From NCBI GenBank assembly GCA_034766995.1, contig CM068314.1, forward strand, positions 21,967,626 to 22,031,625: 64,000 nucleotides of DNA, in the 5' to 3' direction. The notes below the pieces were generated by a model. That model ran no database searches, was not told the origin of the DNA, and saw nothing but the letters and a program-made list of their open reading frames with translations. Below are positions 50,207-63,580 of the stretch, piece by piece; the first letter of the stretch is position 1, and each line of letters starts with the position of its first letter. The stretch comes from Acanthacorydalis orientalis (Eukaryota; Arthropoda; Insecta; Megaloptera; Corydalidae). The position numbers were made by a program, and so were the translations under genes.

Positions 50207-50523
50207 ACCCACGGTTTAATTTGTTGATAGAGACACCTAAAGTTATTGAAAAACTTTTTATGTGCTTGTATGACTGTGAATTCAATTTATATTCAATTAA
50301 GTTTTTAATCTCGTCTTTTTTACAAACATTGTTTAAAAAAGTAATTACCTTACATTGATATAAATGGTCTCACCTCTAGTAATATTCTTTTTATTTAAAG
50401 ATGTATGTTGATTACGCGACATTTAATATAAATCATTATGTCTAGATATATAGTGATTTATAGTGGTCATATATATTAGTGTTAAATATATTATATAGTC
50501 ATTAGTGGTTTCATACAAAAAAT

Positions 50524-50554
<31 letters not shown>

Positions 50555-50750
50555 TCTTATAAGTTTATATATTTATTTAAGAAATAAGAACAATGATAAA
50601 TGCTAGATATGAAATTGTACATAGTAGCCGATTTTATCCAGTATAGAATAAATATTTGAAATTATTATATTAATTTGTTACCATTGTATACTAATTTTTA
50701 GTTTATAATTTTAAATAAATTGGACTAAGGTAGTTAATAATTTTATATAC

Positions 50751-50799
<49 letters not shown>

Positions 50800-52208
50800 C
50801 ATATGAATGCATTCAATCGCCATAATTATCACTTATCAGATTTTACATTTGATTTATTTATATCTTACGATTGGAAATTTGAACAGAAATTGGGATAGAT
50901 ATATTTTGATCTTAACTTTTCAAATTAAGATTAGTTAAAATTATTTAAAGTTAAATTATAATAAAATTACTAAAATTATTTAAAAATAAACATAAGACAG
51001 AATTTAGAGTTTATTTTACAATCTAAATTCTGGATATAAATTTAAACGTTTTATTTTTAAGGAGGAACCATTATCTTAATAATTCACAAGTGTTTTTTTT
51101 ACTTCCCCATGTACTACTAAATTTTTGTCTGATTAAAAATGTTAATGATCATAAATAATAATCATTCTGATTATTGCATATACAGATTTCGATTTTCAAT
51201 ACCATCATCTTTAGCCTGCTATGGTACAAAAAAAAATAATATGTGCGGATTTAATCAAAGCGAATTTAGTTATAGTCCTAAAAGATTATAATTTTGAATT
51301 TTTTGACTTTTTTATATTTGTTAGAATTTTTTTTTGCCCTAAAGCTTTGAGAACGATGCCAATAAACAAAGTGATTAACATGATTTTTTAAAATATTATT
51401 CTTTTATTATTCCAACATTTATTTTTATATTATTTTTGATCACAATACAGTTTTGACACGGAGGTTACATTTATTTTTATAAATGAATTATTTTTTTATC
51501 CCACAAACCACAGAAATATTTTATGATAAAAAATATGCAAAACTTGTCCATTGAAATGCGTATAAAAATAATTACAAATGATCATTAATCATCTGTAGAT
51601 AATTTCTGACTAGATTTTTTGTTTATGGGGTAAAAAAATAAATCATTGGTGAAAGATTTTGTTTAATATTTTTTACATTAAACATTTTAATATAACCTTG
51701 TATGTAAAGTGAAATAATTTTTTAAAGATATATAAAGTAGAAACTGACTCATTAGTATCACGTACAAGCGTTAATGTAAACTTTAATAGCCTCATTATAA
51801 TCTTTCGAGTAAATCACTGTTTTTATAACATTAATATTAATGAAGTATAACTCATTCATGGATAGTTACTGCATATGCAACAGTTTGGGCGACTTTATAT
51901 AGAAATAACATCATTTAAATGCTATATTTTTCCTTCTGTCAAGTTTGATTATTTTATAAATTTTATATACAGTAACTGAATAAGCAATTATTAAGCAAAC
52001 TTTAATTTTATTATGATTTAAAATTAAAAGATTATGCTTGTGAAATGTCCTTAATTTCGAATATTTGATTTAGAAATAAAAAAATGTTTTTTGATTTAGA
52101 AATAAAGAAATTTTATAAAATATTAAGAGTTTCAATATAAAAAATATATGAACGTTCATTTAACTTTAAGTATTATTATTATTATATATCTTATTATTAT
52201 TATTAGGT
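50207..52208. other. Intronic AT-rich stretch
   Basis: Two (AT)n tracts and a run of ATT trinucleotides near 52171-52204. No gene was recognised. Confidence 0.5.
50753..50796. repeat. (AT)n microsatellite, 44 bp
   Basis: Uninterrupted AT dinucleotides. Confidence 0.98.
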
Positions 52209-52211
52209 CAT

Positions 52212-53413
52212 TAAACATGAAATTTCCGATTTCGAATCAAAAGTTTAGTTTATTATATATCAAACGGGAAGCTGTATAATTAATCAAAATATGCGCCTCA
52301 ACTATCGACACAGTTTTGCAATCTTAAAGGTAGCTCATTTATGACAGCAGCGAAGAAGCCTGTGGCGATGAAATCGGGAAGGGGTTTTTCACAGCTTATT
52401 GTGAATTAAATATTTTTACTTCCAAAGCCTGGGAGAAGTGGTAGTCAGTTGATGGAAGATCTGGTGAATACTGTGGCTGACAGAGAGTTTTCAAGTCGAT
52501 CATTGTCTTGCAAGATAATTGGCCTGTCTCTATATTCTAATCTCGGCTGCTTAATCGCAAGCATCTTCATCATTTCGCCCAATTGTTTGCAGTAGATATT
52601 CGCTGTAATTTATTGATCAGATTTCATGAAGCTGTAGTGGATAATATCACCGCTGGACCACCAAACAGAGACCGTTAGCTTTTTTTGATGAATATTCAGT
52701 TTTCGACTGTGTTTCGGCGCTTCATCTTTATTCAACCATTGTGCCGAACGCTTGCGATTGTTAAAAGTAATCCATTTTTTTACACATAACAATACTGTGT
52801 AAAATGGATCGCCTTTATGTTGTGACAGCAAAGAAATGCAAGCTTCGAGACGATTTCTCTTCTGACGCTCATTTTATTCATGCGGAACCCATCTATCTAA
52901 TTTCACTACCTTACTAATTTCTTTCAAATGGTCCAATGTTGTTGAAATAGTAACTTCAAACTTTTCTGCTAATTCACACATAGTTTGAGATGGATCCGCT
53001 TCTACTATAGCTTTCAGTTCATCATTGTCCACTTTGGTTTCAGGTCGCCCACGTGACTCATTTTCAAAGTTAGAATCACCACAATGTATCTTATCAAACC
53101 ATCGACGTTCTGTGCGTTCATTAACCACATCCTTCCCAAACACTTTGTTTTTATTTCGAGCTGTCTGCGTTGCATTCGTTCCGCGACGGAATTCATATTT
53201 GAAAATAACATAAATTTTTGACTTATCCATGATTTCACAAAAATTGCCATAAAAATTAATTGAATATTGAACGTAAGCGAAAAAGACCATTTGAAAGAAT
53301 AAGGATGTAGACCTTCACAACAAGAAAAAACAGAAAATGTCAATCAAAGTGAAATATCAGAGATGGTAGCTGTCAAACTTAGTACTTAAGGAAATCGGAC
53401 ATTTCATATTTAA
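52212..53413 (-). mobile_element. Near-full-length mariner of a second family, inactive
   Basis: Terminal repeats 52210-52233 (ATTAAACATGAAATTTCCGA...) and 53391-53414 match at 22 of 24 positions in inverted orientation, with TA at each outer edge; length is about 1.2 kb. On the minus strand the transposase starts at the ATG at 53230. The DNA-binding half is intact to WVPHE (FKYEFRRGTNATQTARN, VVNERTERRWFDK, SRGRPETKVDNDELKAIVEA). Next comes SQHKGDPF. The first catalytic region then reads CVKKW instead of CDEKW, losing the Asp. RSAQWLNKDEAPKHS and KLTVSVWWSSGDIIHYSF follow, then stops and frameshifts through the C-terminal third. Confidence 0.9.
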
Positions 53414-53414
53414 T

Positions 53415-54744
53415 AACGTTATATTATTATTATTGTTTCATGTGATTTTTTCTGTGATTAAAATATTTAACAATGACTGCAAGTACAACATGAAATGTAA
53501 TTATAATGAACTAAAATGTGGATTTTATGAATAATTATGTTTTAATTGTAATTATCTTCAAATGATAATTATATGCTAGTTGAAAAGACATTTTTTTCTA
53601 GATATTAGAAAATTACAATTGTGTTTATAAAATTATTATCTTTTTAACCTCGATTAATTTCTCCGTTGGTGCCTTATAATTATTTTTTATCGGTTCATAG
53701 AACTTTCAGAAATTTATATTAAATTTTCTGTTAGACTGAGTCGATTTTACAATAAATGGCCGACTTTGATGTCGAAAATTAATTATACGCAAACGATCGA
53801 CCCTTTTTTTGTGTCCTTGAACGTGATATATATTTTTTTTTACTTAGCCGGGTATTCATTAAATCTGGTATGAAAATGACAAAAAAAACTGTATTACGAA
53901 TAATTTGCCCGTTTGATTCTTCCGTGGAACAGCACGAATCAATTATCAAAACGCAACCATGTGTATACAACAATCTATCGCGTGTGTATGATGGTAATGC
54001 GATCGGCAGGCAGTGTTCACCACAACCTTGTTTCATGCCAAGGTCAAGTACTCAAGCGTGTCAATCATACAATTCACATGCGGCTGAATGAAATGACGGG
54101 GGCGAGACATTTATACATATTTTTTTCCGATAGAAAAAAAACGTACACCTGCACACCTACATACATCGTTTTGTAATGGTACGAAAAAGTCCGCACGTCT
54201 CCTGAAATTTTGAAATACTCGAACTAATACGGAGATTGGAAAAAAAGTTGCGAGACATTGAATTCGGATGACGTAAATGAAACTTGATTATTTATTTAAA
54301 TATTGTCGAATTCAATTTAAACGTAGGCTCAATGCGAATTTAAAAAAATGATAATTGTTTATCAAATTTCCGAATGTGATATAATACGTTTCGGCACTTT
54401 CTAAATTTGGGGCTTGCGTTCTGAATGGTCATATGGAATATTATTTATTTTTTATAGACTTCCTTGTACACGCAATAGGTTTTATTTATAATGATTTTTG
54501 ACAGTTTGTAGATAGTTGATAAATGAATGGTGTTCGTTTTAATTAAAAAATGATTATAGTACAATACAATTTAAAAATATAAAACATACAATATATATAT
54601 ATATATATATAATCATGAAAGAGTTTTCCATAAATTGCTTTGTCTGTATTTTTTTAAGAGTTTCTGTATTAAAAATGGCAATTAAATCATCTATTGGCTC
54701 GGAACAGAAGTTCATAGTGTTTTTAAGGTGAAATTCAAAGGCAA
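53415..54744. other. Intronic stretch with a composition island at 53860-54110
   Basis: The island has CpGs and three overlapping open frames of 60-90 codons (for example from ATG 53870), none with a recognisable domain or convincing splice site. It contains CCAAGGTCAAG (54038-54048), which includes a nuclear-receptor half site (AAGGTCA). A 21-bp (AT)n tract lies at 54591-54611. It could be regulatory. Confidence 0.4.
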
Positions 54745-55196
54745 TGTTTACTTATTTGTGCATATATTTATTCTAATACATATTTGCCATTTTGATCCAC
54801 CACTTTTCGCCATCTTTCACGTAGTTTCATAATTCCGTTCTCAAAGAACTTGGCATCTTTCTGGGCGATGAATTGATCCTGGTGATTTCTGCAGGCTTCC
54901 AAGGAAGTGACGTTTTTTTCCATTAAGAGAATTCTCTACGGACCGGAATAAGTGGTAATCTCAAGGTGTAAGATCAGGTGAATATGACGGGTGAGGTAGG
55001 ACGTCCTAGCCCAACTGCATGAATTTTGTGTCGGGTCTGCAGAGACGTGAGGTCTAGCGTTGTCTTGGTGAAAAACGATACCCTTCCGATTGACCAATTC
55101 TGAATGGTTTTGATCGATTGCAGCCTTTAATTGAGCAGAATACTCCTCTGATTTTATCGTCTGATTATTTGGGAGAAGCTTGTAATACATAACATC
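54745..55196 (-). pseudogene. Mariner transposase fragment (C-terminal half), third family
   Basis: On the minus strand, 55190 downward reads YYKLLPNNQTIKSEEYSAQL, then NRKGIVFHQDNARPHVS, keeping the second catalytic Asp in QDNARPH. A frameshift near 55020 garbles the PPYSPDL region. Another frame resumes with the C-terminus (EACRNHQDQFIAQKDAKFF, IMKLRERWRKVVDQNGKYV) and ends at a stop at about 54770. The N-terminal half is absent. Sequence and QNGKY ending differ from the families at 31 and 52 kb. Confidence 0.85.
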
Positions 55197-55686
55197 TTTC
55201 TAATCTTACCATATACTATTTATAGTATTATTTTATAGTAATTTAAATAAACGACAAAAAGGTTTTATATTTGTTATTAATTCACAGATTTTCATTCTTT
55301 TGAATTAAAGTTTTTAGAGAACTTAAACATTTTATGACGAAAAAGTTTCTTTAAAAATCGATTTTTAAGTTTTTATTATTTTTTAATTATTTAATAAAAT
55401 AATATAGTTTTAATAATGACTCTTTATAAAAATAAATCTTAACCATTACCAAATATATTACAACTCTTCATTCATATTCATGTGAAAACTTGTTTTATTT
55501 GTCACTTTTAGTTATTAATGTTTTATTCAGTTATATTCAATATGTATTTTATTCAATGGGTATTTAATTATTTTACATATTATGTGTATAAATGGATTTA
55601 AATTAAGGTTGTTTTAAATTATTAATGTCTATTAAAATTTTTAAAAAATACATTCAGTAGTTATGTTCATATATACCTACACAAAA

Positions 55687-55688
<2 letters not shown>

Positions 55689-55757
<69 letters not shown>
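55689..55757. repeat. (AT)n microsatellite, interrupted
   Basis: A 34-bp AT run, an interrupted GTATATATAAATATAA stretch and a 19-bp AT run. Confidence 0.96.
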
Positions 55758-55762
<5 letters not shown>

Positions 55763-58700
55763 TTGAATAAATGCTTAAAGAATGTTGAAAAATTAAAAAT
55801 TCAAACAATGTATCCGATATCCGATATGGTGATTCAAATATCGCATGTTTCATTTTAAAATACAGATTTAAAAAAAACCGTATTTATGTGGATTGAAAAT
55901 TGATCAGAAGACACAATTCATGTCAAGGATTATTTTGCATGAATAACTTGAATCAACTATGCAAATGTATAGATAAAGTAAAGGCCGTAAATTTTTCGAT
56001 AAAAATACATCTTGAACACAATCTATATTGATATCGAGTAGATGCTTGATTTAACTGTTTGTTATATTGTTTGCGTTGTTCATGGAAATGTTATGAGTGG
56101 ATAAGTTAATGAATTTCAATGAAATAAGAATTGTTTATAATTATAATTGTTTTGAAATTATTCGAAATTGGATCGAAATTGTTTTTGATTTTTTTTGTAT
56201 TAAGAATGCTTTTGATTAGATACATTTATTTGAGAAGAGCCAACATTCAAATGTAGTAAGTAAATATAGTAGTGTATTCAAATAAAATAAACCTTGATAC
56301 TTACGTGCAAGAATTTATAAAAAATTGAATAGTAATTACCTAGTCAATATAACAGACTTTACAAGTTCTACAAATAAAGAAAAAGTGTATACCATACAGG
56401 AAGTAAAGGCTTTTATCTATTTCAGCTGTCGTTTAAAAAATATTTTTTCTTGTGTTCAAGTGATTGCGGATCAAATAAATTAAAATATCAGTTGAATTAA
56501 ATTTACCTGATTTTATTATAAAAAAATAACTCCTACCAGCAGTGCTTCCGGTATTAAGGAGCATGTTTGTTCATAAAATTTACCTTATAAATACAAGAGA
56601 TAAATGACATTTTAACAGTATGTCCTTCTATATAATTCGTCTATCTTTTATTTTTACGACATTCATAACTGTTTTATTTTAATTTTTTTAAACTACCTAT
56701 AATTTAATTAATATCAATATTATTAAGTAGAAGTATCTTTTAGCGTTCATTATTTTAAGATTTTCTTCTTCTAAAATTTAACTTTTATATACCTTCAACA
56801 TGTATACATGTAATTTCTTTTATAGAAATTAAAATGTTTAACAAAATCGGAATAGTTATAAATATAATTAGGGAATATACAAACAATCTAATTCTGTTAA
56901 AATTATCACGAATATGACCAGTTTGCTAATTTTTCGTATAAATTTATTTCAGATGTTTTCACACAAACACTAAAATTTACAACGAGCTTGTTTCAGACAT
57001 ATATCAATCAAATTCAGACCTTTCTAAAAACGTTATTCTGTACTTAATTAGTAGCAAAACGCGTTTTTAAAACAGATAAACGATGACTGCTCTGTTCATC
57101 TCCAAATATGAAATTTATTGAATATAATAAACCTGTTTTTTTCTGCCACCAAAGGCATCTTGAATTAATCAATCAGTCTAAGTTCAATCAAAAAAATACT
57201 TAGTCGGTTCCTCAGAACTAGTTGTAATCAAGTCGGATTGTATTTAATTTTTATTGATAATGTGATGTAATCGAATCAAAGCATGGAATTAATTTAAGAT
57301 TTTTTAAATTGTAAATTAAATGTGTGATTTCATAAATGCTGATCAAAAATGATTATGTGTGATTTAAAAAATAGTACAACTGTCAAAATTTTGTAAATAC
57401 TCAAGCTTCATTAAATAATATATTTTATTAACGTTGACCTGTTTCATATATTTATTAAAAGAAAAAAGTGTTGGTTCTAATTGTTAAATGTTACATTTGG
57501 TTTTAATAACTGTTAAAAAAACAAATGTAGAGGTTAGTGTGGTTTTTTTTCGTTTAGACTTTTTCTTTAGATGCTTATCAAACCATTTAAATCAATTCTT
57601 ATAAAATAGTCCGTACTATTTACATAACGTTATTTTTGCATTAACGAAATCAATCATTTAATAATTATAGAGTAAAGATACGACTCGACGTATGTAAATC
57701 AAAATGAATAGAAGTGTTGCAAATTTCTCAGTCCAAGTTAAATTCTACATAATTGAATTTTCTCCTCTCACCGAATAATTGATACCACATGTTCGTTCAA
57801 TATACATACTAATTATTTAATAATCGAGAATTCAGTTATCTCGAACGCATACTTTGACAAACATCAATCATTATAAATGATTATTATAAATGAGCTGTTG
57901 TTTATTTATTCAGTAATTTCGTATCGTATCAATTATACATTATTAAATAATCACCAGGTGTTAACAGAGAACAATTTACATTTATTTAAATTATACCACA
58001 TTAATAGCGACATTAATTGTTATTTTGTACCATTTGTTTTTGTGTTTTGTTTTTATGTACTCGCTTTTGAATATTTGAATAAATTTCACATAAATTTTTG
58101 TTAATAGATTGTTTGTAGATATTTTTAATTGTTAGTACATTTACATGCTTTAAAATGAGTATATTTTTACGTGTTCTTTTCTATATCTTCTTATTCATTC
58201 ACTCAATTTTCAAATGGAAACGATGTTTACCATCATAAACTTTGCCTTCCTTAAATATGTTTTAGCTTTTAAAAAATGATAGTTAAACATTACTTAATAA
58301 AGTTATTCCAAACATGTATCAGTATTTTAAACATTCACGTGTTAGTTCTTAAATTATTTTCTTAATAAATTATTTGTAATAAAAGTTCTGATTTGTTGAT
58401 TCACGGTTTGGAAATTCCAATAGAAAAAAATACCTATAATTTTAGTTTATTACAATATTAAGTTGTATCATTTATTTGAGATTTCTCTCTTACTTTCTTA
58501 AAGTTAACATGGTTGTGCGTTGATTGTCGGTTGGTTTCTTTCGATAACGCAGTAAATTAAAAGAAGAAATATTCCATATAATGTAAAATAAAACTTTACT
58601 TATTTAAATTAAAAAAACACTTTTAAAATATGTAATTACAATTTTTTACAAATAAATAAATTTTTATAGCAAATTCCTCATTACAGATATGCGAATATGT

Positions 58701-59527
58701 GTAATTAACCCTTCTTTTTAATTAATTTTATTCCCCTCCAGGTTAAAATTACTAAAAAATTTTATCAGATTTTTTACACCTTACTAAATTTATTTATTTT
58801 TACAAATTCAACTTATAAAATTTTTTACAATATAATTTATTTTAGTAAACATTCCAAAATACTAAATAAATTTATATTTTTAAAAATCTTCAAATTTTCA
58901 GTCACTTTCCCTTAATCACATTTATTTGTAATTTTAAGATAAAATCTCTATTACTAAAAATTCCATTAATGGATTTTTATGAATACTCTATAATCTAAAT
59001 TAGCACATTTGCTGTTCACTGATTACAATTCATTAATTAAAGTCACTTGGATTAATAAAAAAAATAGGAGAAAAAAAAATTGCAAAAATAATATAAATTC
59101 TCTCATCGTAAAGTAATTTGCTAATAACATGTTTTCAATAAGAAAACTCGGATCGAATTAACGAACAGTACACATTTATGGACACGTGTTTCGCAAAAAT
59201 CTGTCTGACGACTATTGACAACAGAAATTGACTTAATGTTGTGTTGACGTAACAGTTATTTTATGTATTGGTTTTTTTTTGTTCGATATTTTTTATTAGA
59301 AATTATTATTAATAAAATTTATTTTCGATAATAATAATTATAAACATTAATAATTTGATCGAAATTAAGTTAATTGATACGAAACAGATATAATTAAAAA
59401 AACATTGAATATCATGTTTTATTAAGGAATAATTTGTTCTCTTTTATAATGAGTTTGTATACGTATTGTGATTTTAATGAACAACACTTTTTTCCAGGAA
59501 ATAGTATCAAATATTGCATGTTAGTAG

Positions 59528-59531
<4 letters not shown>

Positions 59532-59583
<52 letters not shown>
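59532..59583. repeat. (AT)n microsatellite, 52 bp
   Basis: Uninterrupted TA dinucleotides. Confidence 0.98.
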
Positions 59584-59585
<2 letters not shown>

Positions 59586-60927
59586 CATCTGATGTGTTGA
59601 AATGAATACATCTAATATTTTTAGCAGAAAGTTTTTGAATTCATTTTTTTCAAAAAAATCAAACTAGCCTTTTTATTATAATTAAAAATGGTTTTAGTAT
59701 TATTTTTCCTTAAAACTTTAAAGTTGGATATCTTAGTATAAATATAATAAAGAAAAATAAAAGTGAAAAACGAAAATTAATATATATATATTTTAATTTA
59801 ATTAGAAATATTTTGTACTAGATCAAAACACAGCACCAGATATTCTTAAGTTTTTTAAATATATCTAATAGTAAATTTGTACAGAAAATGAGTTATTGAT
59901 TATATTCATCAAAAGTTTTATGAAGGTGTTTTAATGTATATGAATAACATAATTTTTTATTTTTTATCTGCATATACACTGGTTAGCTAAATTGTATTGT
60001 TCAGTTGATCTTAAATTTTGAAGAGAAAAATGGTATAAACGAAATTTGAATATAATGCCATGGTATCAAAGTTCAGATACAAAACTAAATTTTATATTCT
60101 GTATTGGCGCCGTTTCATTGTTTTAAGAGTCATTATTATTCAGTAAACTGTTTTATTTTTTGCACAAACAATTTTAATATATTTCTGAGTTATATAATCT
60201 TTCATGTAGAATTTAAATGAAGTCAAAGTCGACCATTTAACAAACATATCCTTTTTATGATTCATTCGTAAGATTTGCGTACCTCGCCCGAATTTTAAAC
60301 ATCAATTATATAGCTTACCATCAGAATTGCATCTGTTTTGCATTAATAATACCAATGAAAACGTAGTCGAGTACTACTTAGTAAGAACTGAAATATTTAA
60401 AGCGACTGCAAAATAAAATGTGGAAGGAACTAGTTGGCCTTTATCTTTTATTTATGAAATTAATGCGTGTCTCTACAATGTCATGAAGCTTCGTCCGAAT
60501 GAAATATTTTTAACAACAATTTAATCGTTTTATATTCCACATAAGTATAATCTTCAGTTCTACATAAATTTCATATTGCATATTAATATGTGAGGATTCA
60601 ATCGAAATGAAAAATATATGTTCATTTATTGTAAAATTGAATCGAGCCTTGAGTGTACATGGATTGAATGCGAGAATCCTTTGATATAATCGAATAAAAT
60701 ATCAACGGTGATTACAGCTATTGTTGAAAACAAACTTGATTATTCATGTCACTTACGATTACGAACGACCGCATGATGTGTTTGAAATGTATGTGATATT
60801 TATTTCTATTATTTTGTAACTGCAAGGTAGAATACAAACTGTTATTGTGTACTATTTTTTATATCGAGATTGGTGAAATTTATCCAGATCATATTTCTCT
60901 TTCATTTTATGTATGTGTATATATATA

Positions 60928-61006
60928 TTAGGTCGCTGGAAAAATAATTGCGATTTATGACCTTCAAATTCATATACATTACCGCAATTATTTTCCTACC
61001 AACCTA
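60928..61006 (-). mobile_element. 79-bp mariner remnant consisting of little but its two ends
   Basis: TTAGGTCGCTGGAAAAATAA at the left is the 3' terminus of the 28-50-kb mariner family, followed by its adjacent 25 bp (ACCTTCAAATTCATATACAT). It is fused directly to the 5' terminus CCGCAATTATTTTCCTACCA plus ACCTAA. Everything else is deleted. It lies next to a TA repeat. Confidence 0.85.
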
Positions 61007-61364
61007 ACATATACAAATATAATATATGCTTTAACAATCATTTTAATTTTCAAAATTTAATACATTAATACAATTAAAAATGTATAATATATAAACCAAC
61101 ATTTTTATGTGTTTTGAATAAAATAACATTCAATCGTTTACATCAGAAATAATCAACATCAATATCTTGAATACGCAAGAAAATTTTAGATATTGTAGTT
61201 TTTATAATTTTGTGAATAAAAAATACGTAAAGTCTAAAATGATCGTGTCTGACGCTACTACAAGGGTGAGAAAATACAACATGTTTTATATTTCGATAAA
61301 GTACCAATGTAGAAAGACCTCAACACATTTTAGCAGCGTTGAATTACTTTCTCTACCTCTTTGA
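61007..61364. other. Intronic AT-rich stretch
   Basis: Includes a 65-codon plus-strand frame (61167-61364) opposite the start of the mariner relic that follows; it is not called. Nothing else was recognised. Confidence 0.45.
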
Positions 61365-62045
61365 AAAAATGTTCAGAATTGCTATCTTTAAAATGAGTCC
61401 AAACTGTCAGTCATTTCTTCATCGTTCTTAATTTTTCCCACGTAACTCGTATTTCAGTTTTGAAAAAAAAATAATCATTGGGAGTTAGTTCAGGGCTATT
61501 GGATGGTTGGCCCATTAGTTGTTATGCAAACAATACAATTCGTACAACATATTTCCACTGAGCTTTTCTTTGTTAGCATCCCTCAATTTCTTCATTAAGG
61601 ACATTTAATATTCTCCGTGTCATATTTCCCTTTTTTGGGTATGGTAATCCAGGATAAGGCCACAATAGTGATTTTTTGTTGTAAACTGAATCGTGCTGAA
61701 AACTTTCTCGGCGATTCAATTACTTTTTTCTACCATCTTTCCTAGAGGATTAAACATAGTACAGTACAACATTTAATGTGTTGTTCCTTTTGCACAACAA
61801 AATGAGCTTTCAGTGTCTCTCTTCCACTTATCTTTTTTTATTTCCAGACAATCATTCAAACTCTGTAACACCGTTGTTTTCGAAAGCGTACACTTTGTTG
61901 GAATTTCTTTTGTTCTTAGTCTTCTGTCTATAGATAATTATGTCAGCACTGTATCAGTTATTTCAAAAATAGGTTGATCTACTTTCATGTAGATAATGGT
62001 CGATGAAGTCTTTGTAAATGTAATAGTTTGTTCGCTCTTTTCTTT
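61365..62045 (-). pseudogene. Heavily decayed mariner transposase, fourth family
   Basis: Across several frames on the minus strand the order of mariner landmarks can still be followed. A DNA-binding part comes first (LSIDRRLRTKEIPTKCTLSK, TTVLQSLND). A gap with many stops follows. The third-Asp region reads QPSNSPELTPNDYFFF, then KLKYELRG, and the C-terminus EEMTDSLDS...FFKEVEKVIQRC. There are numerous stops and frameshifts. This is the oldest-looking mariner here; terminal repeats were not found. Confidence 0.65.
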
Positions 62046-63577
62046 TATTGAGTATGAAGGGTAAAATGTATCGCATATAGCATCAGGGTGCTAATTTCAT
62101 AGGACGTTTATCCAATTTTTTTTGGAAATTTAATTATTGCTCTACACTTGATTTAAAAGATTTTCGAAAATGTGTCTACCTATGTATATTACAGTTTTTC
62201 TGTTTATTTATCAATTGGTTTATTAAACGGAAGCATGCATATAAGCAAATGCACGAAGATGAATTTCTTTACTACAGTTTCATAAAATATCAATAAAACA
62301 TTCAGCACCAGTACGACTTGTATCAGTCCATGTTTAATCCCCTGCCTTGTGATTTAATTGATGACAGCGCGTGTTATAGTCAAGCCGTATCACGAGTCTC
62401 ACTCATGTTTCTCATGTTTAGGCCGAAATATGTATCATGAGATTCACTCGATATTATAAGACAAAGGGTTAAAAATAATTGAGTCAAAAACGTTACGACC
62501 TTACTGCTTATATGAAGACAATGAATATAAAAATAGTTTCTTGCGCAAATACACATCGGCACATGGGCGTACTTTGTTCATTATATTCATCCCTATATTC
62601 AAATATGTTTATTTAATAAATTAGTTCTTATAGGTATAATATTATATGGACGATAAGTCATAACAGACGCATTATAGTTTTTCAAGAGTCTTATGCGGTT
62701 TGAGTAACGCTATGGCCACTACTAGAAATAAATTTTAATTTTAAAATTACATTGAATTTTCTGTACATAACGAATATAACTGAAAACTCTTGACCTTTGA
62801 AAAGTAAATTTATATTTTAAAATAAGATTTCATTGCTAAAAGTACGTATTATACAATCAACTCCAATTTTTAATTCGTTAAAAGATTCAGTCTAGTTGAT
62901 AGGTTTCAAAGAAAAAAATGCATGTTATCAATTCTAAAAGAGATAATCTTATTCGTATATAAGCTCATTATCTCGAATTCATGTATACAAATACTATTTA
63001 AAATTAGTTTAGATAATCAATAATTAATAAAATATTTTTTATAAGATTTGCAGTAAAAAATACGCCTGATAAAATAATAAAATAACTAACTGAAATTATT
63101 GTCGTTATTATAATTGGAAAAAATTATGCTTTATAGGGATTTATGACGTGTTATTTTAGATATGTTCTATTTTATAAAAATTTTAGATAAAATGTTCAAT
63201 TTAATTTCGATTCGTCATTTAGATTTACATTCAGTTCAAAAATCTAATTATTTATATTGACAAAATTTTCGTAACACACTGGCATTTTATAATGTTAACT
63301 ATTTGTTTATTTACAATGATTTGAATAACTAAATAGAATTTATTAGCTTAAGAAATTTGTTAAAATACAACTTTTAGTTTTTATTACGATAAATATATTT
63401 TTGTCATGTAAATAATACTATTATATAATATATGTTTTGTACTCTCATACGAATTATATGGATATTTAATTAATGTAAAAACAAGAAAGTGTCGAAAAAC
63501 AATCAATAAAATTTACATTAAGTAAGAATGTAAAAAATGTTGTTTACTCATTAAAATTTTTATATTGATAATATACA

Positions 63578-63580
<3 letters not shown>
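62046..63580. other. Intronic AT-rich stretch
   Basis: 62280-62580 is slightly less AT-rich but has no recognisable gene. The remainder is plain AT-rich sequence. Confidence 0.5.

Larger units (their letters stand above)
55197..60927. other. Intronic AT-rich stretch
   Basis: Microsatellites at 55689-55757 and 59532-59583. 58560-58930 is very low in complexity. A 75-codon frame at 57877-58104 is low-complexity and not called. No gene or transposon was recognised. Confidence 0.5.

Noticed and set aside
53014..53343. 109-codon minus-strand frame overlapping the 52.2-kb mariner
   Set aside because: Out-of-frame shadow of the transposase DNA-binding region.
57877..58104. 75-codon plus-strand frame
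   Set aside because: Composition dominated by F, I, N, Y and L as expected of AT-rich noise; no domain and no splice context.
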